Below are positions 63,180 to 64,000 of a DNA stretch of 64,000 nucleotides, one piece after another. Within the stretch, counting starts at the first letter, position 1. The number at the start of each line of letters is the position of its first letter. The stretch comes from Macrolepiota albuminosa (lineage: Eukaryota; Basidiomycota; Agaricomycetes; Agaricales; Agaricaceae), in assembly GCA_027475525.1 (NCBI GenBank), contig JAMWFC010000049.1, positions 1,241,297-1,305,296 of the forward strand, given 5' to 3'. The position numbers and the translations under genes were made by a program. The notes under the pieces are model-generated. The model made no database searches and had not been told where the DNA came from. It saw only the letters and a list, made by a program, of their open reading frames with translations.

Positions 63180-63328
63180 CCAATCAAGTGTTGCTACGTC
63201 TCGTTCTACCCGGAAGCGTGCGTCAAAGAAGTTGATACACTGTTCGATGCAATCACAGTCTAGGCTATCAGTCTAGACCCGTAGTCTTGTCCGTAGTATC
63301 AGAATTGAACCCGAAAGGTTCAAAAAAG
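63180..63328 (-). other. Gypsy-E untranslated leader
   Basis: Noncoding leader between the 5' LTR and gag. Next to the LTR the minus strand has CTTTTTTGAACC and then TTTCGGGTTCA, forming a TGAACC/GGTTCA hairpin. There is no TGG-type tRNA primer site at the LTR edge, so the priming mechanism is unclear. Confidence 0.5.
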
Positions 63329-63519
63329 TGAAACAAAGTCAAGTATAAGGTTTAGCCTTACGGTCACACCACAGAACCAGATCGATATTCGATTCTAGTA
63401 CTACGAGTATGACAGTAAAATTGGCTGCCTTATGTAAGGCAGCCAGCATGTATGTAGAGTAATAATAATTAACTAATATAAGTGTATATTAATTAATTAA
63501 CTAAGTATAATCTGTTACA
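63329..63519 (-). repeat. Gypsy-E 5' LTR (right copy)
   Basis: 191 bp, matching 52503-52693 base for base by eye, including the GGCTGCCTTA hairpin at 63423-63444. The target duplication GGCCC follows. Confidence 0.95.
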
Positions 63520-64000
63520 GGCCCCCGGGGGCAGTGTTGGCACTGCAGAGGGAGCAGAGAGGCTGGGAGGGTGGAACACGGCTGCTACTGGGCAGGGGAA
63601 GGAGATCCGAGGATGCAGGGCTATTGCAGTGGCTGGAGCTTGGTGCAGACTGCGCTTAAGTTCCATGAGCTGCCACTGGTCCCAGGCCACTCGGTACCAG
63701 GAGGCGACTTGGTTGTCGGCTGGACGTCCTTCTGCGAGGTTGTCAATGCGCTCCATCAGAGTGGATTGGAGCCCTTCCCGGAAGGTGAGGCAGAGTTGCA
63801 GTCTATCCGGGTACTCGGCCTGCTCAACTAGTGCCCAGAAAGAATCGATGTATTCGTCCAGCGAGCGCTTCTCTTGTCTGTATTGATCCCTATCTCGGAG
63901 GACCAGCGCAGCTGCCTTGGCTGGGTTCCAGAGAAAGAACTCATCCTGGAACTCCTGCTCGAATGCGGCCCAGTTTGCAAACCCCGCAACGCCTCCAGGG
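63520..64000 (-). pseudogene. Gypsy-D gag, capsid part (partial, runs off the window)
   Basis: The minus strand from 64000 is open and encodes a retrotransposon gag domain (FEQEFQDEFF, LDEYIDSFWALVEQ, LTFREGLQSTLMERI), then a Pro/Ala/Ser-rich linker that reaches the Gypsy-E insertion at 63520. The reading continues at 52502 with the zinc knuckle. The N-terminus lies outside the window. Confidence 0.85.

Larger units (their letters stand above)
52503..63519 (-). mobile_element. Gypsy-E: young, hairpin-rich Ty3/Gypsy element with an extra 1020-residue ORF
   Basis: The element is 11 kb with short 191-bp LTRs that look identical by eye, and the target duplication is GGCCC (52498-52502 and 63520-63524). 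It is inserted into the gag of Gypsy-D. On the minus strand it has gag-pro, pol with intact catalytic residues, and a large ORF of unknown function in the position of a retroviral env gene. Perfect short inverted repeats occur along the entire sequence, including LTRs and coding regions. Two in-frame stops interrupt gag-pro-pol, both inside such inverted repeats. Confidence 0.93.
47913..64000 (-). mobile_element. Gypsy-D: decayed chromovirus running off the window, split by Gypsy-E
   Basis: The minus-strand order from the right edge is gag N-part (64000-63520), Gypsy-E, gag zinc knuckle, protease, RT-RNase H, integrase-chromodomain, then a truncated 3' LTR. The 5' LTR lies beyond 64000. At least four stops of CGA-to-TGA type, one Trp-to-TAG and two changed integrase active-site residues make it inactive. 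Four related LTRs occur at 25771, 26660, 30089 and 47913. Confidence 0.88.

Noticed and set aside
1..64000. CRISPR arrays, bacterial operons, ribosome binding sites, rRNA
   Set aside because: No regularly spaced direct repeats of CRISPR type were seen, and introns, chromodomains and LTR elements show a eukaryotic genome.

Overview
The window looks like a repeat-dense stretch of a filamentous basidiomycete genome, most likely an Agaricomycete. The evidence is introns of 44-77 bp with GT..CTNAC..AG signals, Ty3/Gypsy chromoviruses, a Tnp2/Plavaka-type transposase, a KDZ transposase with its CxC2-like cysteine cluster, and MITE- and tRNA-like repeats. I see no intact ordinary host gene. Nearly everything is transposon, much of it nested. 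I named the elements Gypsy-A to Gypsy-E for this report; no database was consulted.

Layout. 1-14041: a minus-strand Tnp2/Plavaka transposase pseudogene split by Gypsy-A (1574-12880, TSD CTAAC), which is itself cut in gag by an LTR fragment of the Gypsy-B family (9946-10913). 14042-23727: remnants of a plus-strand kinase-like host gene (SAM-like repeats at 15.5-16.1 kb, kinase domain at 23.1-23.7 kb) separated by a minus pol fragment and the truncated Gypsy-B. 23728-30088: an old CpG-poor mosaic of LTRs, a solo LTR, a MITE and tandem tRNA-like repeats. 30089-41430: a solo LTR (TSD TGCAT) interrupted by the apparently intact Gypsy-C (30196-41014, TSD CTGG). 41431-47912: a decayed KDZ transposase and further MITE and SINE-like copies. 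47913-64000: the decayed chromovirus Gypsy-D, split in gag by the young Gypsy-E (52503-63519, TSD GGCCC, LTRs identical by eye).

Themes. All five Gypsy elements carry gag, protease and reverse transcriptase; A, C, D and E also keep integrase. Three families carry an additional gene between the end of pol and the 3' LTR: multi-exon antisense genes in A and C, and a sense-strand 1020-residue ORF in E. They appear to use different expression and priming strategies: Gypsy-A has a 13-nt self-priming match; Gypsy-C has two canonical -1 slippery heptamers (gag/pro and pro/pol); Gypsy-D has one; Gypsy-E has a UGA-CUAG stop inside a hairpin. Gypsy-E is also packed with perfect short inverted repeats along its whole length, the most unusual signal in the window. 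Decay of the older copies is dominated by CGA-to-TGA type stops.
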